64,000 nt of DNA from Demequina sp. NBRC 110054 (GTDB taxonomy: Bacteria; Actinomycetota; Actinomycetes; Actinomycetales; Demequinaceae): positions 1,674,001 through 1,738,000 of the forward strand of contig NZ_BBRK01000004.1 in the NCBI RefSeq assembly GCF_002090115.1, read 5' to 3'. This document shows positions 1 to 9,618 of this stretch, piece by piece. Made by a program: the position numbers and the translations under genes. Position 1 is the first letter of the stretch; the number at the start of each line of letters is the position of its first letter. A model generated the notes under the pieces. The model had not been told where the DNA came from. It saw nothing but the letters and a program-made list of their open reading frames with translations, and ran no database searches.

Positions 1-1350
1 GGCGAACTCGGACTCGATCCAGGTCGTGTAGACGCTGAAGTCGCCATCCTCGGCGGAGAAGGCAGGCGCGTCGACGACGGCCCTGTGGAATGGGATCACG
101 GTGGGGATGCCCTCGACGATGAACTCGGCGAGAGCGCGGCGGGCGCGCTGAAGCGCCTGCTCGCGCGTCGAGCCCGTGACGATGAGCTTCGCGACCATCG
201 AGTCGAAGTTGCCCGAGACCGTGTCGCCCTGCGTGACGCCCGCGTCGACTCGGACTCCGGGCCCCGACGGGAAGGCGAGGCGGTGGATGCGGCCAGGCGC
301 GGGCATGAAGCCGGCGGCTGGGTCCTCGCCGTTGATGCGGAACTCGATCGAGTGGCCGCGCGTGACGGGGGCGAGGTCCGAGATCGGCTCTCCTGCGGCG
401 ATGCGGAACTGCTCGCGCACGAGGTCGACGCCCGTGACCTCCTCGGTCACGGGGTGCTCGACCTGGAGGCGCGTGTTGACCTCGAGGAAGCTGATGGTGC
501 CGTCCGAGCCCACGAGGAACTCGCACGTGCCGGCGCCGCGGTAGCCGGCCTCGCGCAGGATCGCCTGGCTCGACTCGGTGAGGCGCGCGCGCTGGTCGTC
601 GGTGAGGAACGGCGCCGGGGCCTCCTCGACGAGCTTCTGGTGGCGGCGCTGGAGCGAGCAGTCGCGCGTCGAGACGACCACGACGTTGCCGTGGTCGTCC
701 GCGAGGCACTGCGTCTCGACGTGGCGCGGCTTGTCGAGGAAGCGCTCGACGAAGCACTCGCCGCGCCCGAAGGCCGCGACGGCCTCGCGCGTGGCGGAGT
801 CGAACAGCTCGGGGATCTCCTCGCGCGTGCGGGCGACCTTGAGGCCGCGGCCGCCGCCGCCGAACGCCGCCTTGATGGCGACGGGAAGACCGTGCTCATC
901 CGCGAAGGCGACGACCTCGTCGGCCGACTCGACCGGGTCGGGGGTGCCCGGCACGAGCGGGGCGCCCGCGCGCTGCGCGATGTGGCGCGCGCTGACCTTG
1001 TCGCCGAGGCTCTCGATCGCCGCGGGCGGCGGGCCGATCCAGACCAGCCCCGCATCCATGACGGCCTGCGCGAACTCGGCGTTCTCGGACAGGAATCCGT
1101 AGCCGGGGTGGATCGCCTCGGCGCCCGAGCGCTTGGCGACCTCGATGACCTTCGCGATGTCCAGGTACGTCTCGCGGGCCGTCGCGCCGCTCAGCGCGTA
1201 GGCCTCGTCGGCGAGGGCGACATGGAGGGCGTCGCGGTCCGGGTCTGCGTAGACGGCGATCGACCTGAGGCCCGCATCGGAGCAGGCTCGGACGACGCGG
1301 ACGGCGATCTCCCCGCGATTGGCGATGAGGACGCTCGAGAAGGCTGGCAC
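1..1350 (-). CDS. Acetyl/propionyl-CoA carboxylase alpha subunit (biotin carboxylase), 3' end outside window
   Basis: The reverse strand encodes 450 codons from a GTG at 1350 that run off the left edge. The protein opens [19 protein letters not shown], the standard biotin carboxylase N-terminus. It continues with the glycine-rich ATP-grasp loop ([10 protein letters not shown]) and ends in the biotin carboxylase C-terminal domain ([16 protein letters not shown]). The enzyme carboxylates biotin on BCCP using ATP and bicarbonate for malonyl- or methylmalonyl-CoA synthesis. In actinobacteria this subunit usually carries BCCP at its C-terminus, which would lie outside the window. The beta and epsilon subunits at 5.8-7.6 kb and biotin ligase at 9.9 kb are the likely partners. 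Acetyl- versus propionyl-CoA preference cannot be read from this portion. Confidence 0.93.
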   Translation of the reverse strand, partial: MPAFSSVLIANRGEIAVRVVRACSDAGLRSIAVYADPDRDALHVALADEAYALSGATARETYLDIAKVIEVAKRSGAEAIHPGYGFLSENAEFAQAVMDAGLVWIGPPPAAIESLGDKVSARHIAQRAGAPLVPGTPDPVESADEVVAFADEHGLPVAIKAAFGGGGRGLKVARTREEIPELFDSATREAVAAFGRGECFVERFLDKPRHVETQCLADDHGNVVVVSTRDCSLQRRHQKLVEEAPAPFLTDDQRARLTESSQAILREAGYRGAGTCEFLVGSDGTISFLEVNTRLQVEHPVTEEVTGVDLVREQFRIAAGEPISDLAPVTRGHSIEFRINGEDPAAGFMPAPGRIHRLAFPSGPGVRVDAGVTQGDTVSGNFDSMVAKLIVTGSTREQALQRARRALAEFIVEGIPTVIPFHRAVVDAPAFSAEDGDFSVYTTWIESEFA

Positions 1351-1579
1351 CCGCCTACGTTAGCGCGGCGCCACGCCTAGGCCCTCGGTCCCGGCCTCGC
1401 GGGGGCCAAGTTCTCGCGGCGTGCCAAGGGCGGCCAAGGCGATTTGTGGGGAATGCACAACGAATTCGGCATGGTCATGGGTTAGCCGGGCGCGGGTTGT
1501 TCGCTCTCTACAAGTGGACGATGCTGTGGTCCGCTTCATCTGCGGGGCGCGGTCTCCCGCAGAGGGATGAACCAGGGAG

Positions 1580-2236
1580 TCAGCCCCGGACCGAGTCCCT
1601 CCACAGCTCGTGGAACGCGACGCCGCACGCCCCGAGCAGGTGGCGCAGGAGTGGCAGCGAGACTCCGACGACCGCGTGATAATCGCCGTCGATCGATTCG
1701 ACGTACGGTCCGCCGAGCGAGTCGACCGTGAACGCGCCCGCGACGTGCAGGGGCTCGCCGGTCGCGACGTAGGCCTCGATCTCGTCGTCCGAGAGGTCGG
1801 CGAAGCGCACCGTCGTCGACGCCGTGGCGCCGACCGTCGCCCCCGAGCCGCCGGGGCGATCGTCCACGATCCAGTGGCCCGTGTGGAGGACCCCGACCCG
1901 CCCCCGCATCGTCTGCCAGCGCGCGATGGCCGTCGCCGGGTCGCCCGGCTTGCCGAGGATCTCGCCGTCGATCTCGAGCATCGAGTCGCACCCGAGCACG
2001 AGCGCTTGCGTTTCGTAGCCGTCCGCGACCACCTCAGCCTTGGCCTGTGCGAGCACGAGCACCGAGTCGTCGAAGGCGAGCTCGCCGAGCCCCGAGGCGA
2101 GGTGGGCCTCGCGCGCGTGGGCGAGCGCCGCGTCCTCGTCCACGTCCGAGACGATCACCTCGGGGTCGACCCCGGCCGCTCGCAGGGTCGCGAGGCGGGC
2201 GGGGGACTGGGAGGCCAGGACGAACGGGATCGGCAT
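1580..2236 (-). CDS. maf: Maf-like nucleoside triphosphate pyrophosphatase
   Basis: The gene encodes 218 residues starting at MPIPFVLASQSPARL, the conserved Maf N-terminal motif (usually LASxSPRR). Further hallmarks are a central GCDSMLEIDGEILGKP segment (the usual D..V..D..I.GKP motif) and YHAVVGVSLPLL near the C-terminus. Maf proteins hydrolyse non-canonical or modified nucleoside triphosphates in the cytoplasm. I chose the ATG at 2236 because the upstream in-frame extension is low-complexity proline and matches no family. The gene lies 10 bp downstream of the MFS exporter on the same strand and could be co-transcribed with it. In actinobacteria maf commonly sits near the acyl-CoA carboxylase genes, as here. 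Confidence 0.9.
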   Translation of the reverse strand: MPIPFVLASQSPARLATLRAAGVDPEVIVSDVDEDAALAHAREAHLASGLGELAFDDSVLVLAQAKAEVVADGYETQALVLGCDSMLEIDGEILGKPGDPATAIARWQTMRGRVGVLHTGHWIVDDRPGGSGATVGATASTTVRFADLSDDEIEAYVATGEPLHVAGAFTVDSLGGPYVESIDGDYHAVVGVSLPLLRHLLGACGVAFHELWRDSVRG

Positions 2237-2246
2237 GTTCGTGAGC

Positions 2247-3905
2247 CTAGTCCGTGACGGCAGCGGGCTCCTGGGCGTCGGAGGCGGTGGTGGCGGCAGC
2301 ATCAACCTCCGGCTCGGCCGGCTCCGCCGACAGCGAGCGGTCGCCCTTCGGCAGTGCGATCAGCATGAGCACCGCGGTCGCGCCCGCGATGATCGCGGAG
2401 ATCAGCATCGCGTGCTGGCTTGCGTCCATGAAGGCGACCTGCGCGGCGTCGAGGATCTGTGCGGCCGTCGTGGCGGTCTCGCCGCCGACCTCGGTCATCG
2501 CGTCGGTGACCGCGACCGCGCCCGCGAGCGAGTCCTGCACCGTGGAGCCGGCCTCCTCGGGCAATGCGGCGGCGGTGTCGGCGATCGACGACGTGTACTG
2601 ATTCGCGATGAGCGAGCCCAGCAGCGCGATGCCCAGCGACGCGCCGAGCTCCCGCGTGGTGTCGTTCATCGCCGAGCCCATGCCCGAGCGGTTGCGGGGC
2701 ACGGATGCCATGAGCATGTTCGTCGCGGGCGTCATCACGAGTGCCATGCCCGCGGTGATGAGTGACATCGCGAGGAAGAAGTCCCAGTAGGACGGCACCG
2801 TGGGCCACGTGGTCATGAGGAGGAACCCTCCCGCGATGATCACGAGCCCGGGGACGACGGACCAGCGCGTCCCGACCTTCTCGACGAGCTTCGGCACGAG
2901 CGGCCCGAGGACCATCATCGGCAGCATCGGCGGGATCATCGCGACGGCGGTCGTGAGCTCGTCGTAGTCCATGACGAGCTGGAAGATCTGCGTCATCGAG
3001 TAGAAGGCGCCGATCATCGCGAAGAACGTGAGCGTGACGGACAGCACCGACAGCGTGAAGCGGCGGTTCCTGAACAGCGTCAGGTCGAGCATCGGGTAGG
3101 TGACGCGGTTCTCCCACCACACGAATGCGGCGAGCGAGGCGGCGCCGACGGCGGCGATGACGACGGTGAGGGTCTCCCAGCCGTGCGAGGGCGCCTCCAT
3201 GATCGTGTAGACGATGCCGGCGAGCGCGACCGTGACGAACAGGCCGCCGATCCAGTCGACGGGGGTCGCCTTCTCGTCCACGGACTCGGGGACGATGCGG
3301 GCCGTGAGGGGGAGGGCGACCAGGCCGAAGGCCGCGCCCAGCAGGAAGGCGGAGTGCCAGTCGAAGAAGTGCAGCAGCAGCCCGGTGAGCACCGAGCCGA
3401 CCATCATCCCGACGCCCGCGACCGCGGCCCAGATCGCGATCGCCTTGGGGCGCTCCTTGGAGGGGAACACGACGTTGACGAGCGACAGCGTGGTCGGCAT
3501 GACGAGCGCGCCGCCGATGCCCATGATCGCGCGCGAGGCGATGAGCTCCTGTGCCGTCGTCGCGAAGAACGGCGCGTACGCGGAGGCGAGCACGAAGATC
3601 ACGAGCCCGACGAGCATCACGCGCTTGCGCCCGTAGCGGTCCGCGATCGCCGCGGCGATGAACAGCAGCGCCGCGAACACGAGCGTGAACGCCTCGACGA
3701 CCCAGGTGAGCTCGAGCTGCGTCATGGAGAACTCGACCGCGAGCTCGGGGAGCGCGAGGTTGAGGCTCATGTTCGCGATCATCGCGGTCATGAGGCCGAG
3801 GCAGAGAGTCGCGAGGATTGCCCAACGGCGGCGATAGGTCGACTCGGGGATCCCCTCGGCGAGGGCCTCCTCGAGCGCGAGCGGGGCGGGCGCGGGCGCA
3901 GTCAT
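2247..3905 (-). CDS. MFS drug exporter, DHA2 (14-TM) family
   Basis: The protein has 552 residues. It carries the MFS motif A (ADRYGRKRVMLVG) after the second membrane segment and motif C-like SRAIMGIGGALVMPTTLSLV, and has about 14 hydrophobic segments, as in EmrB/QacA proton antiporters. The C-terminus is a long acidic, Ala-rich cytoplasmic tail. The start is the ATG at 3905 (MTAPAPAPLALEEALAEG); longer in-frame extensions run into the divergent promoter and are not credible. It is transcribed divergently from a MarR gene at 4029, with a perfect palindrome between them, so substrate-induced derepression is expected. The substrate is unknown. Confidence 0.9.
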   Translation of the reverse strand: MTAPAPAPLALEEALAEGIPESTYRRRWAILATLCLGLMTAMIANMSLNLALPELAVEFSMTQLELTWVVEAFTLVFAALLFIAAAIADRYGRKRVMLVGLVIFVLASAYAPFFATTAQELIASRAIMGIGGALVMPTTLSLVNVVFPSKERPKAIAIWAAVAGVGMMVGSVLTGLLLHFFDWHSAFLLGAAFGLVALPLTARIVPESVDEKATPVDWIGGLFVTVALAGIVYTIMEAPSHGWETLTVVIAAVGAASLAAFVWWENRVTYPMLDLTLFRNRRFTLSVLSVTLTFFAMIGAFYSMTQIFQLVMDYDELTTAVAMIPPMLPMMVLGPLVPKLVEKVGTRWSVVPGLVIIAGGFLLMTTWPTVPSYWDFFLAMSLITAGMALVMTPATNMLMASVPRNRSGMGSAMNDTTRELGASLGIALLGSLIANQYTSSIADTAAALPEEAGSTVQDSLAGAVAVTDAMTEVGGETATTAAQILDAAQVAFMDASQHAMLISAIIAGATAVLMLIALPKGDRSLSAEPAEPEVDAAATTASDAQEPAAVTD

Positions 3906-3961
3906 GCGTAACCTCCGGGGCGGTGACGGGCGGGGCACCCCGGCGGTGGGGCATGACCCAA

Positions 3962-3986
3962 GATAATTGCGGTAACCAGAATTATC
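3962..3986. promoter_or_regulatory. Candidate MarR operator between exporter and marR
   Basis: The 123-bp divergent intergenic region contains a perfect 7-bp inverted repeat, GATAATT (3962-3968) and AATTATC (3980-3986). Its centre is itself a palindrome, GGTAACC (3971-3977). The whole ~25-bp AT-rich site stands out in high-GC DNA and lies between the two start codons. MarR dimers typically bind such 16-25 bp palindromes and repress both flanking genes. Confidence 0.7.
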
Positions 3987-4028
3987 AAGCACCCTGGTGT
4001 GGGAGACTTCCGGCGTGAGGAGGCGGCG

Positions 4029-4532
4029 ATGAGTGAGCAGCGCGGCGAGGAGTCTCCGCTGGGTGCGTCCGCGGACGACTCGGATGCTGCGGTCGACGAG
4101 CGCGAGGCGCTCATCGCGCGGGTCCTCGACCTGCAGCGAAGCATCGTGTTCGCCCAGATGGGGCAGCAGTCGGCGCTCATGGGCGACCATCGCCTCACCG
4201 TCGCCCAGCTACGGCTCCTGCTGTTCATCCATGCGCGCCCGGGCCGCCCGACCGCCGAGGCCGCGGCGTTCGTCGGGGTGCTGCCGAGCATCCTCACGGG
4301 GATCGTGAAGCGCCTCGTCGAGCGAGGCTGGGTCGAGAGCACCACGGATGTCGAGGACAGGCGCGTGCGCAGGCTCACGCTCGCGCCCGAAGGTGCGACG
4401 CTCGTCGAGGGCATCGCGGGCGCCGCGGAGAAGGACTTCACTGACGACATCGGGGTGCTGGACGATGCGCAGCTCGCTCAGCTCGAGGGGATCCTGTCCA
4501 CGATCGTGCGCGTTCGTGCGGGGGATAATTGA
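4029..4532 (+). CDS. MarR family transcriptional regulator
   Basis: The protein has 167 residues. A winged-helix domain lies at about residues 50-125: LTVAQLRLLLFIH, then recognition-helix region LPSILTGIVKRLVERGWVE, then wing DVEDRRVRRLTLAPEG, the classic MarR D-x-R-D/R-R signature. The start at 4029 is set by a GGAGG at 4018-4022 with good spacing; an in-frame ATG 30 bp upstream lacks this. It is divergent from the DHA2 exporter and presumably its ligand-responsive repressor. A second, distinct MarR gene follows 93 bp downstream in the same direction. Confidence 0.9.
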   Translation: MSEQRGEESPLGASADDSDAAVDEREALIARVLDLQRSIVFAQMGQQSALMGDHRLTVAQLRLLLFIHARPGRPTAEAAAFVGVLPSILTGIVKRLVERGWVESTTDVEDRRVRRLTLAPEGATLVEGIAGAAEKDFTDDIGVLDDAQLAQLEGILSTIVRVRAGDN

Positions 4533-4625
4533 CACATTCGTGACGATTCTCATGTCGCGGAATGTCGAGGTGTCCGAAGCGTCGTCTCTGACTAGGATGA
4601 TCCCAGGTAGCACCGGGGAGGATCC

Positions 4626-5084
4626 ATGTCTGACCGTGAGGCTTTGCTCGACGCCGCTGTCGAGGAGTTCCTGCGATTCGTCCATCTGTCCGCGCCGAAT
4701 CAGGCGGGAGCGGTGGCCCGGCTAGGCCTGACGCTGCACCAGTTCCGAGGGATCGTGCAGATCTACGTCCAGCCCGGCATCTCGACCACCGAGTTCGCCG
4801 ACGCGATCGGCGTGCAGCCGTCGGTGGCCACCGGTGTGGTGCAGCGCCTCGTCGATCGCGGGCTCGTCGCCCGCACGCTCGACGAGGAGGACCGCCGCAT
4901 CAGGCGGCTGTCGCTCACAGCCGAGGGACTCGAGGTGGCCGAGGAGGCCGCCGGGATCGCCCGATCGACGCGGCGCACCCAGCTGGGTGTGCTGAGCGAC
5001 GAGCAGCTGGTCCAGATGCGCGAGCTGCTCAAGGTCCTCGAGTCGGGCCTGGGACGCAGCATCCCGCCGATTCAGGTCTCGTAG
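4626..5084 (+). CDS. MarR family transcriptional regulator (second copy)
   Basis: The protein has 152 residues in a MarR fold: LTLHQFRGIVQIYVQPG, helix-turn-helix at about residues 55-80 (ISTTEFADAIGVQPSVATG), and wing DEEDRRIRRLSLTAEG. A GGGGAGGA Shine-Dalgarno precedes the ATG. It is clearly related to the regulator at 4029 but only moderately similar, so it looks like an old tandem duplicate or a second regulator rather than a recent copy. Its target is unknown; the next gene is convergent. Confidence 0.88.
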   Translation: MSDREALLDAAVEEFLRFVHLSAPNQAGAVARLGLTLHQFRGIVQIYVQPGISTTEFADAIGVQPSVATGVVQRLVDRGLVARTLDEEDRRIRRLSLTAEGLEVAEEAAGIARSTRRTQLGVLSDEQLVQMRELLKVLESGLGRSIPPIQVS

Positions 5085-5148
5085 CCCCGCCCAGGTTCGG
5101 GAGGGCCCCGTCACTCGACGACGGCCCGGCACACGGGCGTGAGCCCGG

Positions 5149-5778
5149 CTACTCGGAGGCCGTCGCGGCGTCCTCCGGCGCGAGGTCGGCGTCGTCGAGC
5201 ACGCCAGCCTCGATGAGCGCGGCCTTCCACGACGCCGCGAGCTCGCGGCCGTAGCCGATCGCCGTATGCGGCTTGAGCGCGATCGCGGGGTGAACCCCCT
5301 GCGCGTCGAGTCCCGCGCGCTCGCACAGCCACACCGCGCGCGGCAGGTGGAACTCCTGCGAGCACACGATCACGCTCGAGTAGCCGAGCTCGAGGGCATT
5401 GAGCGCAGAGGTGCGGGTGTCGTAGCCGTCGGGGTCGAGGACCAGCGCGGACTCGGGCACGCCGAGGTCGAGCGCGGTCGTGCGCATCGCGGCGGTCTCG
5501 TCGAGGCCCTCGCGGTTGTTCCCGGCTCCCGACAGGATCAGCGTCGGCACGAGCCCCGAGTGGAACAGCGCGGCACCGACCTCGACGCGCTCGCGGAGGA
5601 AGCGGCTCGGCCTGCCGTCCTCCCACACGCGCGCGCCCAGGACGAGCGCGGCGTCCGCGGTGTCGATGCCCGGGCAGCCGGCCCCGTGGATCGCGCCCCA
5701 CGTGCGCACGCGCATGTACAGGTGCGGGGCCGCGGTCGCGGCGGCGGCCACGGCAAGACCCCTCGTGAGATCGCTCAT
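5149..5778 (-). CDS. DUF218/YdcF-SanA family protein
   Basis: The protein has 209 residues. After a short hydrophobic N-terminus (GLAVAAAATAAPHLYM) comes the DUF218 core: DAALVLGARVWEDGRPS, PTLILSGAGNNREGLDE, VLDPDGYDTRTSALNAL and CSQEFHLPRAVWLCERAG. The GYDT and SQEFHLPRA elements are typical of SanA-like proteins, membrane-anchored and linked to cell-envelope barrier function. The start at 5778 is set by an ATGA overlap with the stop of the upstream epsilon subunit, which implies translational coupling and one operon with the carboxylase. Confidence 0.85.
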   Translation of the reverse strand: MSDLTRGLAVAAAATAAPHLYMRVRTWGAIHGAGCPGIDTADAALVLGARVWEDGRPSRFLRERVEVGAALFHSGLVPTLILSGAGNNREGLDETAAMRTTALDLGVPESALVLDPDGYDTRTSALNALELGYSSVIVCSQEFHLPRAVWLCERAGLDAQGVHPAIALKPHTAIGYGRELAASWKAALIEAGVLDDADLAPEDAATASE

Positions 5779-6017
5779 CGCAGCGAATGCCTCCATGCCT
5801 CTTCCCCGCGCCCGAGCGGCAGCATCAGGCGTCGTCCCTGCATGCGGCGGGTGCGGTCCATCCACGCCGATGCGGGAGCGCCGGGGCCCTCCTCGTCGGC
5901 CGAGGCGGACGCGACCGCGACCATGCCCGCGACGAGCGCGGCGAGCTCGGCCTCGTCGGGCGCGCCGCGCACGACGCGCAGCGACGCCGCGGCCTCGAGG
6001 AGTCCGTCGTCGGTCAC
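5775..6017 (-). CDS. Acyl-CoA carboxylase epsilon subunit
   Basis: The protein has 80 residues, beginning with GTG inside the GTGA overlap with the beta-subunit stop and ending in an ATGA overlap with the next gene. The N-terminal half ([19 protein letters not shown]) is the conserved signature of actinobacterial AccE/PccE, which stabilises the alpha-beta holoenzyme. A short [10 protein letters not shown] segment near the end fits the family (usually a W..R.R.). Genes this small and diverse are easily missed; position and motif make the call firm. Confidence 0.88.
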   Translation of the reverse strand: MTDDGLLEAAASLRVVRGAPDEAELAALVAGMVAVASASADEEGPGAPASAWMDRTRRMQGRRLMLPLGRGEEAWRHSLR

Positions 6018-7603
6018 AGCGGGACGTTCCCGTGCTTCTTGGGCGGCAGCGACGCGCGCTTGGTGCGCAGCGCCCGCAGCCCTCGCACGATCTGCGCGCG
6101 CGTCTCGTGCGGCTGGATCACCGCGTCGACGTAGCCGCGATCGGCCGCGTCGTACGGGTTGACGATGCGGTCCTCGTAGTCCTCGACGAGCATCTGGCGC
6201 TCGTGCTCGACATTGCCGCCCTTCGCCTCGACGTCCGCGAGGGTGCGGCGCGACAGGATGTTGACCGCCCCCGCGGCGCCCATGACCGCGATCTGCGCGG
6301 TGGGCCACGCGAGGTTGATGTCCGCGCCGAGCTGCTTGGAGGCCATCACGATGTACGCGCCGCCGTAGGCCTTGCGCGTGATGACCGTGATGAGCGGCAC
6401 GGTCGCCTCGGCGTACGCGTAGATGAGCTTCGCGCCGCGGCGGATGATGCCGCGGTGCTCCTGCGCGACGCCGGGCAGGAAGCCGGGGACGTCGACGAAG
6501 GTCAGGACCGGGATGTTGAACGCGTCGCACGTGCGCACGAAGCGCGCCGCCTTCTCGGACGCGTCGATGTCGAGCGTGCCCGCCATCGACTGAGGCTGGT
6601 TCGCGACCACACCGACCGAGTGACCCTCGACGTGGCCGAATCCGACCACCACGTTGGGCGCGAACAGCGGCTGCACCTCGAGCAGCTCGCCGTCGTCCAG
6701 GACGGTCTCGAGCAGCGTGCGCATGTCGTACGGCTGGTTGTCGGAGTCCGGCACGAGCGTGTCGAGCGCCATGTCGTCGTCCGTGAGCTCGAGGTCGGAC
6801 TCCTGCTCCCACGCGGGCGGGTCCGACAGGTTGTTCTGCGGCAGGTACTGGAGCAGGTGCTGGACGTACTCGATCGCGTCGTCCTCGTCGGAGGCGAGGT
6901 AGTGCGCGACGCCCGAGGTGGCGTTGTGCGTCTGCCCGCCCCCGAGCTCCTCGAACGTGACCTGCTCGCCCGTCACGGACTTGATGACGTCGGGGCCCGT
7001 GATGAACATCTGCGACGTGCCTTCCGCCATCACGATGAAGTCGGTCAGCGCGGGGGAGTAGACCGCGCCGCCGGCCGACGGGCCGAGGATGAGCGAGATC
7101 TGCGGGATCACTCCCGACGCGGCGACGTTGCGGCGGAAGATCTCCGCGAACTGCGTGAGGGCCGCGACGCCCTCCTGGATGCGCGCGCCGCCGCCGTCGG
7201 AGATGCCGATGAGAGGCACGCCGGTGCGCAGCGCGAAGTCCTGCACCTTGGCGATCTTCTGGCCGTGGACCTCGCCGAGCGACCCTCCGAAGACGGTGAA
7301 GTCCTGCGAGTACACGGCGACCTGGCGGCCGTCGATCGTGCCGTAGCCGGTGACGACGCCGTCGCCGTACGGACGGTTGCGATCGAGCCCGAAGTTGGTC
7401 GAGCGGTGCCGCGCGAACTGGTCCATCTCCATGAACGAGCCCTCGTCGAGCAGCTGCAGCACGCGCTCGCGCGCCGTCTTCTTGCCGCGGGCGTGCTGCT
7501 TCTCCTGGGCCTTCTCCTCGGCGGCGGTGACCGCGGCATCGTGGCGCTTGCGCAGAGCTGCGTTGGCGCCTGCCGTGGACTTCCGTGGCTGGGTGTCGGA
7601 CAC
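6014..7603 (-). CDS. Acyl-CoA carboxylase beta subunit (carboxyltransferase)
   Basis: The protein has 529 residues and is full length for the family. It contains both crotonase-like carboxyltransferase halves: [18 protein letters not shown] and [17 protein letters not shown] in the N-terminal half, then [17 protein letters not shown] and [19 protein letters not shown] in the C-terminal half. It transfers carboxyl from biotin to acetyl- or propionyl-CoA. The start is the GTG at 7603, preceded by AAGGAG at ideal spacing. It forms an operon with the epsilon subunit and DUF218 gene. The alpha subunit at 1-1350 is the obvious partner although not adjacent. Confidence 0.95.
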   Translation of the reverse strand: MSDTQPRKSTAGANAALRKRHDAAVTAAEEKAQEKQHARGKKTARERVLQLLDEGSFMEMDQFARHRSTNFGLDRNRPYGDGVVTGYGTIDGRQVAVYSQDFTVFGGSLGEVHGQKIAKVQDFALRTGVPLIGISDGGGARIQEGVAALTQFAEIFRRNVAASGVIPQISLILGPSAGGAVYSPALTDFIVMAEGTSQMFITGPDVIKSVTGEQVTFEELGGGQTHNATSGVAHYLASDEDDAIEYVQHLLQYLPQNNLSDPPAWEQESDLELTDDDMALDTLVPDSDNQPYDMRTLLETVLDDGELLEVQPLFAPNVVVGFGHVEGHSVGVVANQPQSMAGTLDIDASEKAARFVRTCDAFNIPVLTFVDVPGFLPGVAQEHRGIIRRGAKLIYAYAEATVPLITVITRKAYGGAYIVMASKQLGADINLAWPTAQIAVMGAAGAVNILSRRTLADVEAKGGNVEHERQMLVEDYEDRIVNPYDAADRGYVDAVIQPHETRAQIVRGLRALRTKRASLPPKKHGNVPL

Positions 7604-7795
7604 GTCTCTCCTTGGGTCGGGACTGCGACACAGCCTAGCCGGGGGTGCCGTCCCGCCACTGGGCGAGAACGACAAGGATCGAGCGATGATCTTGGCGTGA
7701 TGTTCCCCACCTGTCGCGAAAGCCACCACAATGGGTGCACACGGCCGCAATGGATGCGGCCACGCGCCGCGACATCAGCGAAGGGGGCGGACACC

Positions 7796-8107
7796 ATGCC
7801 GTCGATCAACGGTTCCGCAGTCAAGAAGGTCGTCGTCGCGTGCGACGCGGGCATGGGCTCGAGCGTCATGGTGGCGAGCAACCTCAAGACCCGCCTCAAG
7901 CAGTACGGCGTCGAGGTGGACCATCTGCCAGTGAACCAGCTTCCCGAGGAGTCGGGCCTCGTCGTCCTGTGCCACCAGGGCCTCGCCCCGCGCGCCCAGC
8001 AGACGGCGCCGCACGCGGTCGTCGTGCCCTTCGCGATCTTCATGGGAGACCCCGCCTTCGCCGCGCTCGAGAAGGCGATCGCCGACGGCGAGGCGCTCGC
8101 CTCGTGA
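7796..8107 (+). CDS. PTS mannitol-type EIIB component (standalone)
   Basis: The protein has 103 residues. The VVVACDAGMGSSVM stretch is the phosphocysteine loop of mannitol-family EIIB domains, with Cys16 as the phosphoryl acceptor. An AAGGGGGCGG purine run precedes the ATG. It is followed by EIIA, a DeoR regulator and HPr, but no membrane EIIC is encoded in the window. The target sugar or polyol therefore cannot be named, and the EIIC must be elsewhere or this module is regulatory. Confidence 0.87.
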   Translation: MPSINGSAVKKVVVACDAGMGSSVMVASNLKTRLKQYGVEVDHLPVNQLPEESGLVVLCHQGLAPRAQQTAPHAVVVPFAIFMGDPAFAALEKAIADGEALAS

Positions 8108-8150
8108 CCGACGCCGCCGGGCCTCCTCGCGCCCGTCGGGCGCGGTAGCC

Positions 8151-8573
8151 ATGGGTGTCCTGTCCGCCGAGGGCGTGCTGCTGCGCAGGAGCGCCACGGA
8201 CAAGGACGATGCGCTCGTCCAGTGCGCGGAAGCGCTCGTCGCGCTCGGGGCGGTGGGCGACGACTACCTCACCGCGATGCGCGAGCGCGAGTCGCAGATC
8301 AGCACCTTCCTGGGCGAGGGCGTCGCGATCCCGCACGGGACGCATGCCGCGCTGGGAGGGATCCGCCGCGCAGCGATCGCCTTCCTCCAGTTCCCCGAGG
8401 GCGTGGACTGGGATGGGCAGGACGTCCGTGTGTGTATCCCCATCGCCTCGCGCACCGACGAGCACGTCGACATCCTCAGCGCCCTCGCGACGACGCTCTC
8501 GGATCCCGCCGCCGCGGCGGCTCTGCGCGAGGCCGAGGACGTGGACGCGGTGCTCGCCCTGATGGCGCCGTGA
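8151..8573 (+). CDS. PTS mannitol/fructose-type EIIA component
   Basis: The protein has 140 residues with EIIA-2 family features: an N-terminal LVQCAEALVALGAV helix, RESQISTFLGEGVAIPHG containing the phosphorylated His62, and a C-terminal segment ending in HVDILSALATTL. It accepts phosphate from HPr and passes it to EIIB Cys. It lies 43 bp downstream of the EIIB gene and is probably co-transcribed. Confidence 0.88.
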   Translation: MGVLSAEGVLLRRSATDKDDALVQCAEALVALGAVGDDYLTAMRERESQISTFLGEGVAIPHGTHAALGGIRRAAIAFLQFPEGVDWDGQDVRVCIPIASRTDEHVDILSALATTLSDPAAAAALREAEDVDAVLALMAP

Positions 8574-8723
8574 TCGCGCCGCGAACGCCTGATCCCGGAG
8601 AGGCGGCCCCCGCGCCGCCGCGCGACACGCCGCGCCCCCGTGGCGCGGCGCTCGAAGACCACGATCGCGCGGCACTCTCGGGGATGATAGGGACGATGTT
8701 CGGACAGCGAAGGAGCGGTGTCG

Positions 8724-9485
8724 ATGTACGCGGCTGAACGCCAGCACGAGATCCTGACGAGGGCGCGCGCGAACGGCAGGGTCGAGGTGGGTCCGCTCGC
8801 CGACAGCCTCGGCGTCACCGTCGAGACCGTGCGCCGCGACCTCACCGCCCTCGAGCGCATGGGCGCGGTCCGCCGCGTGCACGGAGGCGCGCTCCCGGTC
8901 GAGCGCCTCGCGCTCGAGCCGAACCTCGCCGCGCGCGAGAGCCGCAACTCCGAGCAGAAGCGCCGCATCGCCACGCGCGCCCTCGAGGAGGTCCCGACTG
9001 GCGGGACGATGCTGCTCGACGCGGGCACGACGATGCTGGCGATCGCCGAGGCGCTGCCCGCGGACCTGGAGGCCACCGTGGTGACGAACTCCGTCGCGAT
9101 CGCCTCGCGGCTCGCCGACCACCCGGGCATCGAGCTGCTCATGCTCGGCGGACGGATCCGCCAGCTCACGGGCGCCGCGGTGGGCGACTGGACCGAGTCC
9201 GAGCTCGAGCCGCTGTGCGTCGACGTCGCGTTCGTCGGCACGAACGGGCTCACCGTCGAGAGGGGCCTCACCACGCCCGACCAGACCGAGGCGGCCGCGA
9301 AGCGCGCGATGGTGCTCGCGGGGCGCCGCGTCATCGCGCTCGCCGACGCGACCAAGGTCGGTCCTGTCCACCTGCACCGCTTCGCGGCGCTCGACGAGCT
9401 CGCGATGCTCATCACGGACGACTCGCTCGACGAGGAGACCGCCGCCGAGATCGTCGACGCCGGCGTCGAGGTCGCGAGGGTCTAG
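8724..9485 (+). CDS. DeoR family transcriptional regulator
   Basis: The protein has 253 residues. The N-terminal DeoR helix-turn-helix (about residues 5-60) reads RQHEILTRARANGRVEVG, then SLGVTVETVRRDLTALE and RRVHGGALP. The C-terminal DeoRC sugar-phosphate sensor domain includes DAGTTMLAIAEAL, VVTNSVAIA and FVGTNGLTVERGLTTPD. The ATG at 8724 has AAGGAG 8 nt upstream; the GTG at 8718 is too close to that site. It sits between PTS EIIA and HPr and probably senses the phosphorylated product of the PTS pathway. Confidence 0.9.
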   Translation: MYAAERQHEILTRARANGRVEVGPLADSLGVTVETVRRDLTALERMGAVRRVHGGALPVERLALEPNLAARESRNSEQKRRIATRALEEVPTGGTMLLDAGTTMLAIAEALPADLEATVVTNSVAIASRLADHPGIELLMLGGRIRQLTGAAVGDWTESELEPLCVDVAFVGTNGLTVERGLTTPDQTEAAAKRAMVLAGRRVIALADATKVGPVHLHRFAALDELAMLITDDSLDEETAAEIVDAGVEVARV

Positions 9486-9618
9486 TTCGCCTTGGGCTCC
9501 GTTCGCTCGGGTCGAGGTCGCTCGCCGTGCGCGGAGCGGGGTACGGTGAAACGCGCGGCGCGCCTCGTGCCGCGGATGGGTCGGTCCAGCCGGCCATGAC
9601 CCCCGGGAGGGACCACAC

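Noticed and set aside
2302..3954. Long minus-strand ORF of 550 codons overlapping the exporter
   Set aside because: Highly Arg/His-rich, out of frame with the convincing MFS gene; a GC-driven shadow.
4529..4557. TTGACA at 4529 as a -35 for the second marR gene
   Set aside because: No acceptable -10 at 16-18 bp; it is mostly the end of the first marR coding sequence.
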